Origin: Candidatus Thiodiazotropha sp. (ex Monitilora ramsayi)
Lineage (GTDB): Bacteria > Pseudomonadota > Gammaproteobacteria > Chromatiales > Chromatiaceae
Direction: 5' to 3'
Length of the DNA stretch: 64,000 nucleotides
NCBI GenBank assembly: GCA_025655595.1
Contig: JAHXIO010000001.1
Span: 186,001 to 250,000 of the forward strand
Positions within the stretch are counted from its first letter, which is position 1; the number at the start of each line of letters is the position of its first letter. Below the pieces are notes generated by a model. That model ran no database searches. It saw only the letters and a program-made list of their open reading frames with translations, and was not told the origin of the DNA. Below are positions 47,138 through 55,275 of this stretch, piece after piece. A program made the position numbers and the translations under genes.

Positions 47138-47959
47138 TCAATTGCGCGCATTGCGCAGTTGGGCAATGACAGGCGTCGTTTCCGGTAGGACATCACGCCA
47201 CAGGCGAAAAGACTCTGCAGCCTGTTCGACCAGCATACCCAAACCATCCAGTGAGCGTCCGGCCCGGCGCTCATTCCCCCATTCCTGGAATGGGGTGGCT
47301 TGGTCGCTGTAAAGCATGTCGTAGCACCAGCCGCCGTTCGCCAGTATGGAGCCAGGTATCTTGGGTACCTCCCCTTTGAGTCCGGCGGCGGTACCGTTAA
47401 TGATCAGGTCGAACTGCATGCCATCAAGTTCATCGAATCCACAACCCGCCACCTGACCGTACTCTAAAAGTCCGTTGGCCAAGGAGTAGGCCTTGCTCGC
47501 TGTACGATTGGCGATGACGATCCGTTTCGGATTCTGTTCCAAAAGGGGGCGCATGACGCCGCGTACGGCCCCTCCGGCCCCTAGCATCAGTATCCGCTTA
47601 CCCTCGAGTCTAAATCCCTGGTTGACAGTTAGGTCTCTTACCAAGCCTACGCCATCAGTGTTGTCGCCCCGCAGCCGATTATTTTCCAAACGGGTTAGCG
47701 TATTCACTGCGCCAGCGGTGTGCGCCTTGGAACTCAGTTCGTCAGCCAGACGCCATGCCGTTTCTTTAAATGGCACTGTAACATTGAGGCCCTGTCCGCC
47801 CTCGGCAAGAAAACGTCTCACGTCTCCGTTGAAATCGTCGGGATTGCCGAGTAGACGGATATACTCGATATCCTCTCCGGTCTGACGGGCAAAGGCGGTG
47901 TGTATCTCTGGAGATTTACTGTGCTCAATGGGATTGCCGATGACTGCGTATCTGTCCAT
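47138..47959 (-). CDS. aroE: Shikimate dehydrogenase
   Basis: AroE reduces 3-dehydroshikimate with NADPH in the aromatic amino acid pathway. The 273-residue protein has MDRYAVIGNPIEHSKSPEIH at the start (shikimate-binding Ser pair), the catalytic Lys in GLNVTVPFKETAWRLADEL and the catalytic Asp in RGDNTDGVGLVRDL, plus the nucleotide loop LMLGAGGAVRGVMRPLL. hemB lies just upstream on the same strand, 19 bp away, so they may be co-transcribed. Confidence 0.97.
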   Translation of the reverse strand: MDRYAVIGNPIEHSKSPEIHTAFARQTGEDIEYIRLLGNPDDFNGDVRRFLAEGGQGLNVTVPFKETAWRLADELSSKAHTAGAVNTLTRLENNRLRGDNTDGVGLVRDLTVNQGFRLEGKRILMLGAGGAVRGVMRPLLEQNPKRIVIANRTASKAYSLANGLLEYGQVAGCGFDELDGMQFDLIINGTAAGLKGEVPKIPGSILANGGWCYDMLYSDQATPFQEWGNERRAGRSLDGLGMLVEQAAESFRLWRDVLPETTPVIAQLRNARN

Positions 47960-47978
47960 TTATCCGATTTTGAATTAT

Positions 47979-48998
<1,020 letters not shown>

Positions 48999-49077
48999 CT
49001 ACAGGCTTGGGTCAAACCCTTAAGATAACCTATCATGCACGCCCCAAACCACTCATCAGGCAGATAAGGCGCGATTC

Positions 49078-49458
49078 ATGAGTCAAAAAACCTCGACTTC
49101 CCCCCATATCTTCGATGTAGACGAGGCGACATATGAGGAGAAGGTCATCCAGGCTTCCCGCCATCAACCCATACTGGTCGACTTCTGGGCCGAATGGTGC
49201 GCCCCCTGTATCTCACTCTCACCGGCCCTGGAGCGCGTGATCGATGAACTGGAAGGCCTGGTGTTGCTTGCCAAGGTGGAAGTCGATGACAACATGCGCC
49301 TTGCGGGACGATACCGACTGAGGGGGTTTCCCACTGTGATTCTGTTTGTCGACGGTGAGGAGGCGGGCCGATTCCACGGTTCCCGGGCTACACACTGGCT
49401 GCGGGAGTGGATCGATGAGCACCTGGGGGATTATCTCGCTCATGCCAGCCGGGAGTGA
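49078..49458 (+). CDS. Thioredoxin family protein
   Basis: A 126-residue thioredoxin-fold protein. The redox motif is VDFWAEWCAPCISLSPALER and the cis-Pro motif is RGFPTVILFVDGE, so oxidoreductase activity is expected. It carries a short N-terminal extension (MSQKTSTSPHIFDVDEATYE) and has no signal peptide, so it works in the cytoplasm. It is divergent from hemB and is followed by a candidate small RNA. Confidence 0.93.
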   Translation: MSQKTSTSPHIFDVDEATYEEKVIQASRHQPILVDFWAEWCAPCISLSPALERVIDELEGLVLLAKVEVDDNMRLAGRYRLRGFPTVILFVDGEEAGRFHGSRATHWLREWIDEHLGDYLAHASRE

Positions 49459-49580
49459 ATTCGGTGGAAACCGGCGAATCTTGTTCGCAGTTTAAACGAA
49501 TAACGAGGCTTTCAGATGGGCTTTCGGCAATAAAAATACATAAATAACTGTAAGTTAGATAATTTTTTTCGTTTTTTAAA

Positions 49581-49586
49581 TATAAT
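49581..49586 (+). promoter_or_regulatory. Perfect -10 element TATAAT
   Basis: A perfect consensus -10 hexamer lies in an AT-rich patch, 8 to 9 bases ahead of the start of the candidate small RNA. No good -35 is seen 17 bp upstream (GATAAT); the AT-rich upstream tract could act as an UP element. Confidence 0.45.
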
Positions 49587-49593
49587 AATAAAT

Positions 49594-49717
49594 AAGACTA
49601 AAGGTCTAGCTGGGACTGCCGCCACTATGGGTAACAGGCAGTATTGTAGGTTTCGATCCTCCTCCGGCGCTAAAACAAGCGCTTTAGGCCCACCCCCTCC
49701 CCGGGTGGGCCTTTTTT
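49594..49717 (+). ncRNA. Candidate small RNA between the thioredoxin and tsaC genes
   Basis: The roughly 124-nt segment has no ORF but ordered secondary structure: AGAC/GTCT around TAAAG at the start, ACTGCC (49615-49620) pairing with GGCAGT (49637-49642), a small AGG/CCT hairpin with loop TTTCGAT, GCGCT/AGCGC (49667-49671 with 49678-49682), and an intrinsic terminator. A perfect TATAAT lies just upstream. It is not a recognisable tRNA, tmRNA, 6S or SRP RNA. The 5' end is estimated from the -10 position. The alternative is a long 3' untranslated region of the thioredoxin-like gene. Confidence 0.45.
49687..49717 (+). terminator. Intrinsic terminator
   Basis: GGCCCACCC-CCTCCCC-GGGTGGGCC forms a perfect 9-bp stem and is followed by six T residues. 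It terminates plus-strand transcription right at the stop codon of tsaC on the other strand. Confidence 0.92.
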
Positions 49718-50287
49718 CTAGCTCCTTACGACTTCTCCGCTGATGGCATTCCTGATCGGCGTGGGGCGGGTGAGACCGCCGGTTTGACCGTGTACTATCC
49801 AGTCAACCTCATCTCCGCAACGCAGCCTGACCTGTAACGCGGTGCGCGCCGGTTGTCTACCGCTCAGGTTTGCACTGGTGGAGACGAGTGGCATGCCGGC
49901 GACGCGGCAGAGGGCCGAGGCAATGGGGTGATCGGTCACCCGCATGGCCAGGGTCGAGTGTTGTCCGGTCAGCCATGAGGGTGTCTGCTTGGCCGCTGGC
50001 AGCAGCCAGGTGATGGCGCCAGGCCAGTGAGAGAGTACGTGATCGAGTGTGGCCTGAGGCAGATCTCCAACGAGGGGTTTCAAGCGATCAAAACTGTCCG
50101 CGATCAGTATCATGCCTTTCTCGACAGGCCGTTGCTTGAGTGCCAGGAGCCGGAGAACCGCCGCTTCGTCGAACGGGTTACAACCCAGGCCGAAGACGGC
50201 TTCAGTGGGATAGGCCACAATGGCTCCCATCTGAAGCATGCGGGCGGCGGTTCGAATACGCCAGGTATCAATTGACTGTGTCGTCAT
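49718..50287 (-). CDS. tsaC: Threonylcarbamoyl-AMP synthase TsaC
   Basis: TsaC makes threonylcarbamoyl-AMP from threonine, bicarbonate and ATP, the first step of the t6A modification at position 37 of ANN-decoding tRNAs. Family features are GAIVAYPTEAVFGLGCNPFD, KGMILIADSFDRL and GMPLVSTSANLSGRQPA. The track begins at 50386; the ATG at 50287 fits the family N-terminus (MTTQSIDTWRIRTAARMLQM) and yields 189 residues. A terminator lies just past its stop on the other strand. Confidence 0.94.
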   Translation of the reverse strand: MTTQSIDTWRIRTAARMLQMGAIVAYPTEAVFGLGCNPFDEAAVLRLLALKQRPVEKGMILIADSFDRLKPLVGDLPQATLDHVLSHWPGAITWLLPAAKQTPSWLTGQHSTLAMRVTDHPIASALCRVAGMPLVSTSANLSGRQPARTALQVRLRCGDEVDWIVHGQTGGLTRPTPIRNAISGEVVRS

Positions 50288-50497
50288 ATCGTATCGTACG
50301 GAATGTAAACTGAAGGGGAATTCTACTATCCCATCGCACAAAATGTTGGATACAGCTGTGTGTAATGACCGTATCGCCTTACACATGACTCAACGTCTCT
50401 GCAGGATACCACTGTTTTATCTTGATACAGTTTGTGAAATAGTTAGCGTCCGCCCCACGCGGGAGGCGTGGTACGCAGATGACGTCTGGGAACTTGT

Positions 50498-51892
50498 ATG
50501 CCAAAGAGACCATACAGCCTTTATCTCCTCATATACCTGTGTTTCTATTGGGTGTCCGCGGATTCTGCACAGATAGCGCGATACAACGTGGCTGAAAAGT
50601 CCTGGCTTGATAGCCATCAGGTACTGCGGGTCGGTGTAGTGGAATGGACACCGCCGATTCTCTTCTATGCCGGTGGATCTCAGCCGAAAGGCTTGGTGGC
50701 GGACTATCTTCGGGCGCTTGCGATGCATCTCGGGCTGCAACTTGAAATCAAGCGTTTTCCAAACGAATCAGCATTGGCGACTGCATTGGCCAGTGCAGAG
50801 GTAGATGTGGTGGGCGCCGTTGCCACAGGGCTGGATGGAAACAGGTCGTGGATATGTACGCGCCCTTATCTCAGTCTTCCTGTTGCACTTTTCAGTAATC
50901 AGGAGTTGTCGAGCCGCGGGCTTACTGAATTGAGAGGCAAGACAGTAGCAGTCGTTAGCGGCAGTGTCTGGGACCAGGGACTGACTACTCTGGTTCCAGG
51001 TGTGAAAGTCAACGATTTCCCAACGCTTGAGCAGGCGTTACAGGCGGTTTCTGAAAACAGAGCACTGGCTTATCTGGGAGATGTGGCCAGTGCTGCTTAC
51101 CTGCTTCAACAGACAGAAATTGGGGATATCGAGGAGCAGGTACGTACGACACTGACCTACGATATCTCACTGGCAACACCACAAAGATATCCAGAATTGC
51201 AGAGCCTGATCCAAAAGGGTATCGATCGTATCACTAGCGAAGAGCTGCAGGCCATCTGGCTTCGCTGGCCGCGAGTGGAGAGGCCGGATAACTTCCAAGA
51301 TCCGATTCCGACCTGGGTATTGATGTTACCCCTCCTGATCGCTTGGACGCTTTTTGTCGGCTGGGCGGTTCGGCGCTACACAAGGCAACAGCAGATACAT
51401 CGACATGGCCGACTGAAACAGACGATTCGTCGATTGCAACGGAGAGAGAGGCACCTGAAGGAGAAGTTGCTGCGCTTAAAACGCAAGGCATTAAGCTATC
51501 GTAAGGATTCGCGACGGCATCGGCGACAACTGGGCTTGTTGCAGGATGTCATGCCGAATGCTGCCTGGGTTTGGGATCCGTCTGTAGGGCGATGTCAATG
51601 GGATGAGGGTATGTACGGATTTTTCCGGGCGGAAGAGGAAGCGTTTGAGCCGACACCGCAGGCGATTCTGGATCGGGTGCATTCAGAGGATCGCGATAAA
51701 GTGTCCGCCCTTTTCTCCGCACAGGAAGAGAACGGTGAGTTGCAGATGAGTTATCGGATTTTGCTGCCGGACGGGCAAATCAGATGGGTGCTTGACTACA
51801 GCCACGGGCATATTGAGGAAGGAGTACAGCAACGTGTGGGGATCTGCTGGGATATCAGCGGCTATCAACTGGACAGCGATCACGGATCCTAG
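50498..51892 (+). CDS. Kinase-less periplasmic sensor: SBP_bac_3 - TM - coiled coil - PAS
   Basis: A 464-residue protein with signal peptide, a periplasmic extracellular-solute-binding-protein (SBP_bac_3) domain about residues 30-260 (LRVGVVEWTPPILFYAGGSQ, ELRGKTVAVVSGSVWDQGLT), one membrane helix (WVLMLPLLIAWTLFVGWAVR), a long Arg/Leu-rich coiled coil (RLKQTIRRLQRRERHLKEKL) and a C-terminal PAS-like domain (LQDVMPNAAWVWDPSVGRCQ... RILLPDGQIRWVLDYSHGHI). This is a BvgS/EvgS-like sensor that stops after PAS: no kinase, GGDEF or other output follows, and the stop is genuine in this frame. A 6-bp hairpin lies ahead of the ATG. Confidence 0.85.
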   Translation: MPKRPYSLYLLIYLCFYWVSADSAQIARYNVAEKSWLDSHQVLRVGVVEWTPPILFYAGGSQPKGLVADYLRALAMHLGLQLEIKRFPNESALATALASAEVDVVGAVATGLDGNRSWICTRPYLSLPVALFSNQELSSRGLTELRGKTVAVVSGSVWDQGLTTLVPGVKVNDFPTLEQALQAVSENRALAYLGDVASAAYLLQQTEIGDIEEQVRTTLTYDISLATPQRYPELQSLIQKGIDRITSEELQAIWLRWPRVERPDNFQDPIPTWVLMLPLLIAWTLFVGWAVRRYTRQQQIHRHGRLKQTIRRLQRRERHLKEKLLRLKRKALSYRKDSRRHRRQLGLLQDVMPNAAWVWDPSVGRCQWDEGMYGFFRAEEEAFEPTPQAILDRVHSEDRDKVSALFSAQEENGELQMSYRILLPDGQIRWVLDYSHGHIEEGVQQRVGICWDISGYQLDSDHGS

Positions 51893-51970
51893 ACAGGGGC
51901 AGAGTATGTTGGCACCTTCACTGGATTAAGTTGTCATAGGGCCCGTTGGGCCATAGTCAGGAATAGAAGA

Positions 51971-52600
51971 ATGAACAGGTTAGTGACGTTGTTTCTGTTA
52001 GGGTTGTTTTTCACATCCAGTCTGCCTGCGGCGGTGACGGTGACACCGTCTGCGCGCATCAAGGAGACTGTGGATAATATTCTCGAAGTATTGAAAAACC
52101 CGGTATTGGATAAGCGGCAGCGAAGGATACATGTGCGGGAAATCGTCAGGCGTCGTTTTGACTATGAGTCCATGTCTCAGGTCATACTTGCCGCCAGTTG
52201 GCGCAAGGCCACTCTGCCTCAGCGGGAACAGTTCATCACGCTGTTTCGGGAACTTCTCGAGCAGACATACTATTCTGCCATGGACAGCTACCGGAACCAG
52301 TCTGTACGCATGGGGAGGGAGAGGCAGAAAGGTAAACTTGCTGAAGTCCAGACCTACATCGTCTCATCCAATAAAGAGGTCCCGGTCAGTTATAAACTTC
52401 GACAGCGAAAGGGTGACTGGTACGCTTACGATGTCACCGTGGATGGCGTCAGTCTGGTGAGTAACTACCGAACCTCTTTCAGAAATCTGGTGAAACAGAA
52501 GGGTATGGATGGTCTTCTGGCTGAATTGGCGGAAAAAGTGGCTACACTCAAAACGAAGAACCAGCTCGCCGAGCAACAACAGGATGTGAATAAGGAGTAG
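51971..52600 (+). CDS. MlaC/Ttg2D-family phospholipid-binding periplasmic protein (orphan)
   Basis: A 209-residue exported protein of the MlaC family, which carries phospholipids across the periplasm. The signal peptide (LVTLFLLGLFFTSSLPAA) is followed by the domain IKETVDNILEVLKNPVLDKR, RRRFDYESMSQVILAASWRK and DVTVDGVSLVSNYRTSFRNL. The other mla genes (mlaDEFB) are absent locally, so this is a solitary copy, as is common for toluene-tolerance-type Ttg2D relatives. It is 78 bp after the sensor gene. Confidence 0.9.
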   Translation: MNRLVTLFLLGLFFTSSLPAAVTVTPSARIKETVDNILEVLKNPVLDKRQRRIHVREIVRRRFDYESMSQVILAASWRKATLPQREQFITLFRELLEQTYYSAMDSYRNQSVRMGRERQKGKLAEVQTYIVSSNKEVPVSYKLRQRKGDWYAYDVTVDGVSLVSNYRTSFRNLVKQKGMDGLLAELAEKVATLKTKNQLAEQQQDVNKE

Positions 52601-52739
52601 GGCGTAATGGGGAACGAGGTGTCTCCGGCTGTCGCAGCCGAATCTTAATCTTTCCGCCACTTCACTCGTTGGATAACTATTGATAACAGACAGAACGATA
52701 ACGACCGTAAAATAAGAGATAACACAAGAGGAGAGTCCG

Positions 52740-53441
52740 ATGCACGAGAAAAAGACCATGGTGCTTGCGTTTGCTTCAATACTGGCCTGCAGTCTGCCTC
52801 TGTTGGCCGAGGAAGCGACAAGTGAAACCGCAGAGCCTGTAGGGGAGACTGCAGAATCGCCAGAGGCGGTTACACAGCGTGTCGATGTGCCAACACCCGC
52901 ATCAATACAGAAATCGATCGAGGAGGAGCGGGAGTCGCGCTGGGAGGTGCGTAACGAGCATTATCAGGACCTTAGACAACGTGCAGAAAAGCTGGGTGTG
53001 ATGTTGCCAGAGAGTCCGCCCTGGAATCGCACGGGTTCTATGATGAGGTCGCGTCCCGATATGGAAGAGCGCCAACGACGGCATGAGAAGATGATGTCAA
53101 TGACGCCCGAAGAGAGAGAGGCGGCCCGCCTGGAGCACTACCAGGAAATGCGGGAGCAGGCCATGCAGAGGGGAGTCGAACTGCCGGAAACGCCCCCCTG
53201 GAAGAGAAGACAGCAGATGATGGATGAGACCTGGGCCAAACACCAAGCCGCGATCGATGGCATGAGTGATGAGGAACGGGCAGCCTGTCATGCCATGCAT
53301 CAGCGTCACATGGGTATGATGCGAGACGAAGGTCGTGGTCCGATGATGCGCGGGCCTGGTATGGGGCGTGGTATGGGACCGGGATACGGCTATGGCCCAA
53401 TGCCATACGGACCACAAAATTTCTGGGATCCCAACCAGTAG
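52740..53441 (+). CDS. Secreted repeat protein with Met/Gly-rich tail
   Basis: A 233-residue exported protein with signal peptide (LAFASILACSLPLLAEE). It contains two copies of a repeat of about 35 residues: NEHYQDLRQRAEKLGVMLPE..SPPWNR and LEHYQEMREQAMQRGVELPE..TPPWKR, both ending with SPPW/TPPW. A third degenerate helical stretch (AIDGMSDEERAACHAMHQRH) leads to a tail rich in Met, Gly, Pro and Arg (MMRGPGMGRGMGPGYGYGPM). Helix-rich, Met-rich periplasmic proteins of this sort can resemble CpxP/ZraP-like chaperones, but the assignment is uncertain. GAGGAGAGTCCG precedes the ATG. Confidence 0.8.
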   Translation: MHEKKTMVLAFASILACSLPLLAEEATSETAEPVGETAESPEAVTQRVDVPTPASIQKSIEEERESRWEVRNEHYQDLRQRAEKLGVMLPESPPWNRTGSMMRSRPDMEERQRRHEKMMSMTPEEREAARLEHYQEMREQAMQRGVELPETPPWKRRQQMMDETWAKHQAAIDGMSDEERAACHAMHQRHMGMMRDEGRGPMMRGPGMGRGMGPGYGYGPMPYGPQNFWDPNQ

Positions 53442-53485
53442 CCCTTGATACCGTACCTGCTGCAAGTGGCAGGTACGGTTGTCGA

Positions 53486-54124
53486 TCACCTGTCGGCAAC
53501 AAGCGTGTCTGCCTCCTCCTTGGTGAGATGGCGCCAGGGAACAGGGATCAAGCCTGGGACACGCGCACAGTAGTGATCGTATCTCTCTCCGTGATAGACC
53601 TTCAGTTTTCGCTCCTCGAGTCGTGAGCCAAAAATCAAGTAACCCGTGATCAGGAGGGCGCTGACCAGCCTGGCCGCATCCATATCCTGGGTCCAGATCA
53701 ACAGCAGGCCCAGACTGTACCAGGGGTGACGAACGTACCGATGCATGGGCGAGATGTGCAGACTCTCCTGGTCCTTTATATCCCTCTGGCCTTCGCTGAG
53801 CTGTTTCAGTCCCATGAACTCCCGCCCGTCGTAGTAGCGCATTGACCAGAGGAAACCGGCCACGGCCACCAACATGATGGCAAGTCTGAGCCAGTGCCAA
53901 ACCCCCTCAAACTGCCATAGGGGGGCGCCCTGCAACCAGAACATGTAGGCAACAGGGGGAATCAGTAACAGCGTGGCGAGGGTGTTGAAGATCAACCGGT
54001 AAGCGGGCATCAGCCAGTCATGGCGGGCGGCTACTCGGGATTTCAGCCAGAGCGAGGCCAACAGGGAGTGGAGGCAGAAATAGGCTATCCAAAGCAGACC
54101 GAGCAGGGTCAGAGACAGGGTCAT
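53486..54124 (-). CDS. ICMT/PEMT-like integral membrane methyltransferase
   Basis: A 212-residue membrane protein with about five hydrophobic helices. The C-terminal part carries the SAM-binding pattern of ICMT/PEMT-type enzymes: YVRHPWYSLGLLLIW, then IFGSRLEERKLKVYHGERYD and YCARVPGLIPVPW. These enzymes methylate isoprenylated Cys or phospholipids; bacterial relatives often modify small lipids or isoprenoids, substrate unknown. It is convergent with the preceding repeat-protein gene and separate from ppk2. Confidence 0.87.
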   Translation of the reverse strand: MTLSLTLLGLLWIAYFCLHSLLASLWLKSRVAARHDWLMPAYRLIFNTLATLLLIPPVAYMFWLQGAPLWQFEGVWHWLRLAIMLVAVAGFLWSMRYYDGREFMGLKQLSEGQRDIKDQESLHISPMHRYVRHPWYSLGLLLIWTQDMDAARLVSALLITGYLIFGSRLEERKLKVYHGERYDHYCARVPGLIPVPWRHLTKEEADTLVADR

Positions 54125-54197
54125 GAGGGTGAATTACCGGTCAATCGATCTTAACTGTTTCGGCCACTGATAGCGGCTGTGGTTCCCGCCAGTTGTA

Positions 54198-54223
54198 CTG
54201 CCGCCCAAGATTGTGGGCGGCAG
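54198..54223. other. Perfect 10-bp inverted repeat between ppk2 and the methyltransferase gene
   Basis: CTGCCGCCCA-AGATTG-TGGGCGGCAG is a perfect GC-rich stem downstream of ppk2 on the minus strand. No T-run follows in either direction, so it could be a mild or Rho-assisted terminator or a stabilising hairpin. Confidence 0.6.
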
Positions 54224-54258
54224 AGTCAATGTAAAGGGATTGGTGGGCTCTGATCAGA

Positions 54259-55173
54259 TTAACCGACGAACTTGCCTCGTTGTAGGCGTTGCGCCTCCAT
54301 TAGCTCCAGTTCGCGTGAGCCGGAAATGACGACGCTGTGATCCGGCACAAAATCGAGATCCTCATCCAGCCGCTCATAAGGTACCGCATTGAGAATCACT
54401 TTCATGGCGTTCAGGCGGGCCTGGTGTTTATTGTTCGATCGGATGATGGTCCAGGGTGCGTGGGTGGTATTGGTTCGACGCAGCATGTCATATTTCTGTT
54501 TGGTGAACTCATCCCAGCGGTCCTGGGCCTGTACGTCTATCTCAGAGAGCTTCCACTGGCGGAGTGGATCGGTCTTGCGTCGATCGAATCGCCTGGCCTG
54601 CTCCTCTTTGGTCACGGAGAAATAGAGTTTCACCAGGATCGTGCCTTGACGCACGAGATCTTTCTCAAACCCCGGGCAACCGATCATGAAGTTCTCGTAC
54701 TCCTCCGGGGTACAGAAACCGAAGATCGGTTCCACCACGGCCCGGTTGTACCAGCTGCGGTCAAACAGCACGACCTCACCACCTCGAGGGCACTGGGCGA
54801 CATACTTCTGGAAAAACCACTGCGTCTTCTGCTCTTCCGTAGGCTTGCCAAGTGCGACAACCCGATAGTGCTTCTCATTCATGTAGCGGGTGACCCGGCG
54901 GATGGTGCCGCCTTTCCCTGCGGCGTCACGGCCCTCGAACAGAATAATCATGCGTTGACGAGTCTGCTCAAGATACTGCTGCATCTTGATCAGCTCAGCC
55001 TGGTACGGCTTCAGTTCTTCTTCTTGAGAGTACTTGCGGACGGCCTTTTTCTGAGCCTTTTTCTCTTGCGCCGCATCTGCTTTCAATTTCTGGTATTCGG
55101 TCAGCAGTTCATCCAGTCTTACCGGCTGCTCATCGATCAGAATGGTTTCTGGGTTGCTGTTCTGGTCGTTCAT
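54259..55173 (-). CDS. ppk2: Polyphosphate kinase 2
   Basis: PPK2 uses polyphosphate to phosphorylate nucleoside diphosphates or monophosphates (class I mostly ADP to ATP or GDP to GTP). The Walker A motif is LFEGRDAAGKGGTIRR, Walker B is VVLFDRSWYNRAVVEPIFGF, and the lid arginines are in RFDRRKTDPLRQWKLS. The ATG at 55173 follows GGGAGGCAAA, whereas the track start at 55221 is upstream without a site. The 304-residue protein carries a longer Lys/Gln-rich N-terminus (KADAAQEKKAQKKAVRKYSQ). It complements the two phosphate transporters of this window. Confidence 0.96.
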   Translation of the reverse strand: MNDQNSNPETILIDEQPVRLDELLTEYQKLKADAAQEKKAQKKAVRKYSQEEELKPYQAELIKMQQYLEQTRQRMIILFEGRDAAGKGGTIRRVTRYMNEKHYRVVALGKPTEEQKTQWFFQKYVAQCPRGGEVVLFDRSWYNRAVVEPIFGFCTPEEYENFMIGCPGFEKDLVRQGTILVKLYFSVTKEEQARRFDRRKTDPLRQWKLSEIDVQAQDRWDEFTKQKYDMLRRTNTTHAPWTIIRSNNKHQARLNAMKVILNAVPYERLDEDLDFVPDHSVVISGSRELELMEAQRLQRGKFVG

Positions 55174-55275
55174 TTTGCCTCCCAACAGTGCTGAATCGAC
55201 AGTGTCGTTTAAACTATCCATTCTAAAGTATTCCGTGCCTATTCGCCGGGCTTTTTAGGGACTGGCTGATCTGGC

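Noticed and set aside
49648-49660. AGG-TTTCGAT-CCT as a tRNA T-arm within the candidate small RNA
   Set aside because: The flanks do not pair into an acceptor stem and no anticodon arm is present; treated as part of the small RNA.
54198-54223. 10-bp inverted repeat considered as an intrinsic terminator of ppk2
   Set aside because: No T-run follows the stem on the minus strand, so it is listed only as a hairpin.
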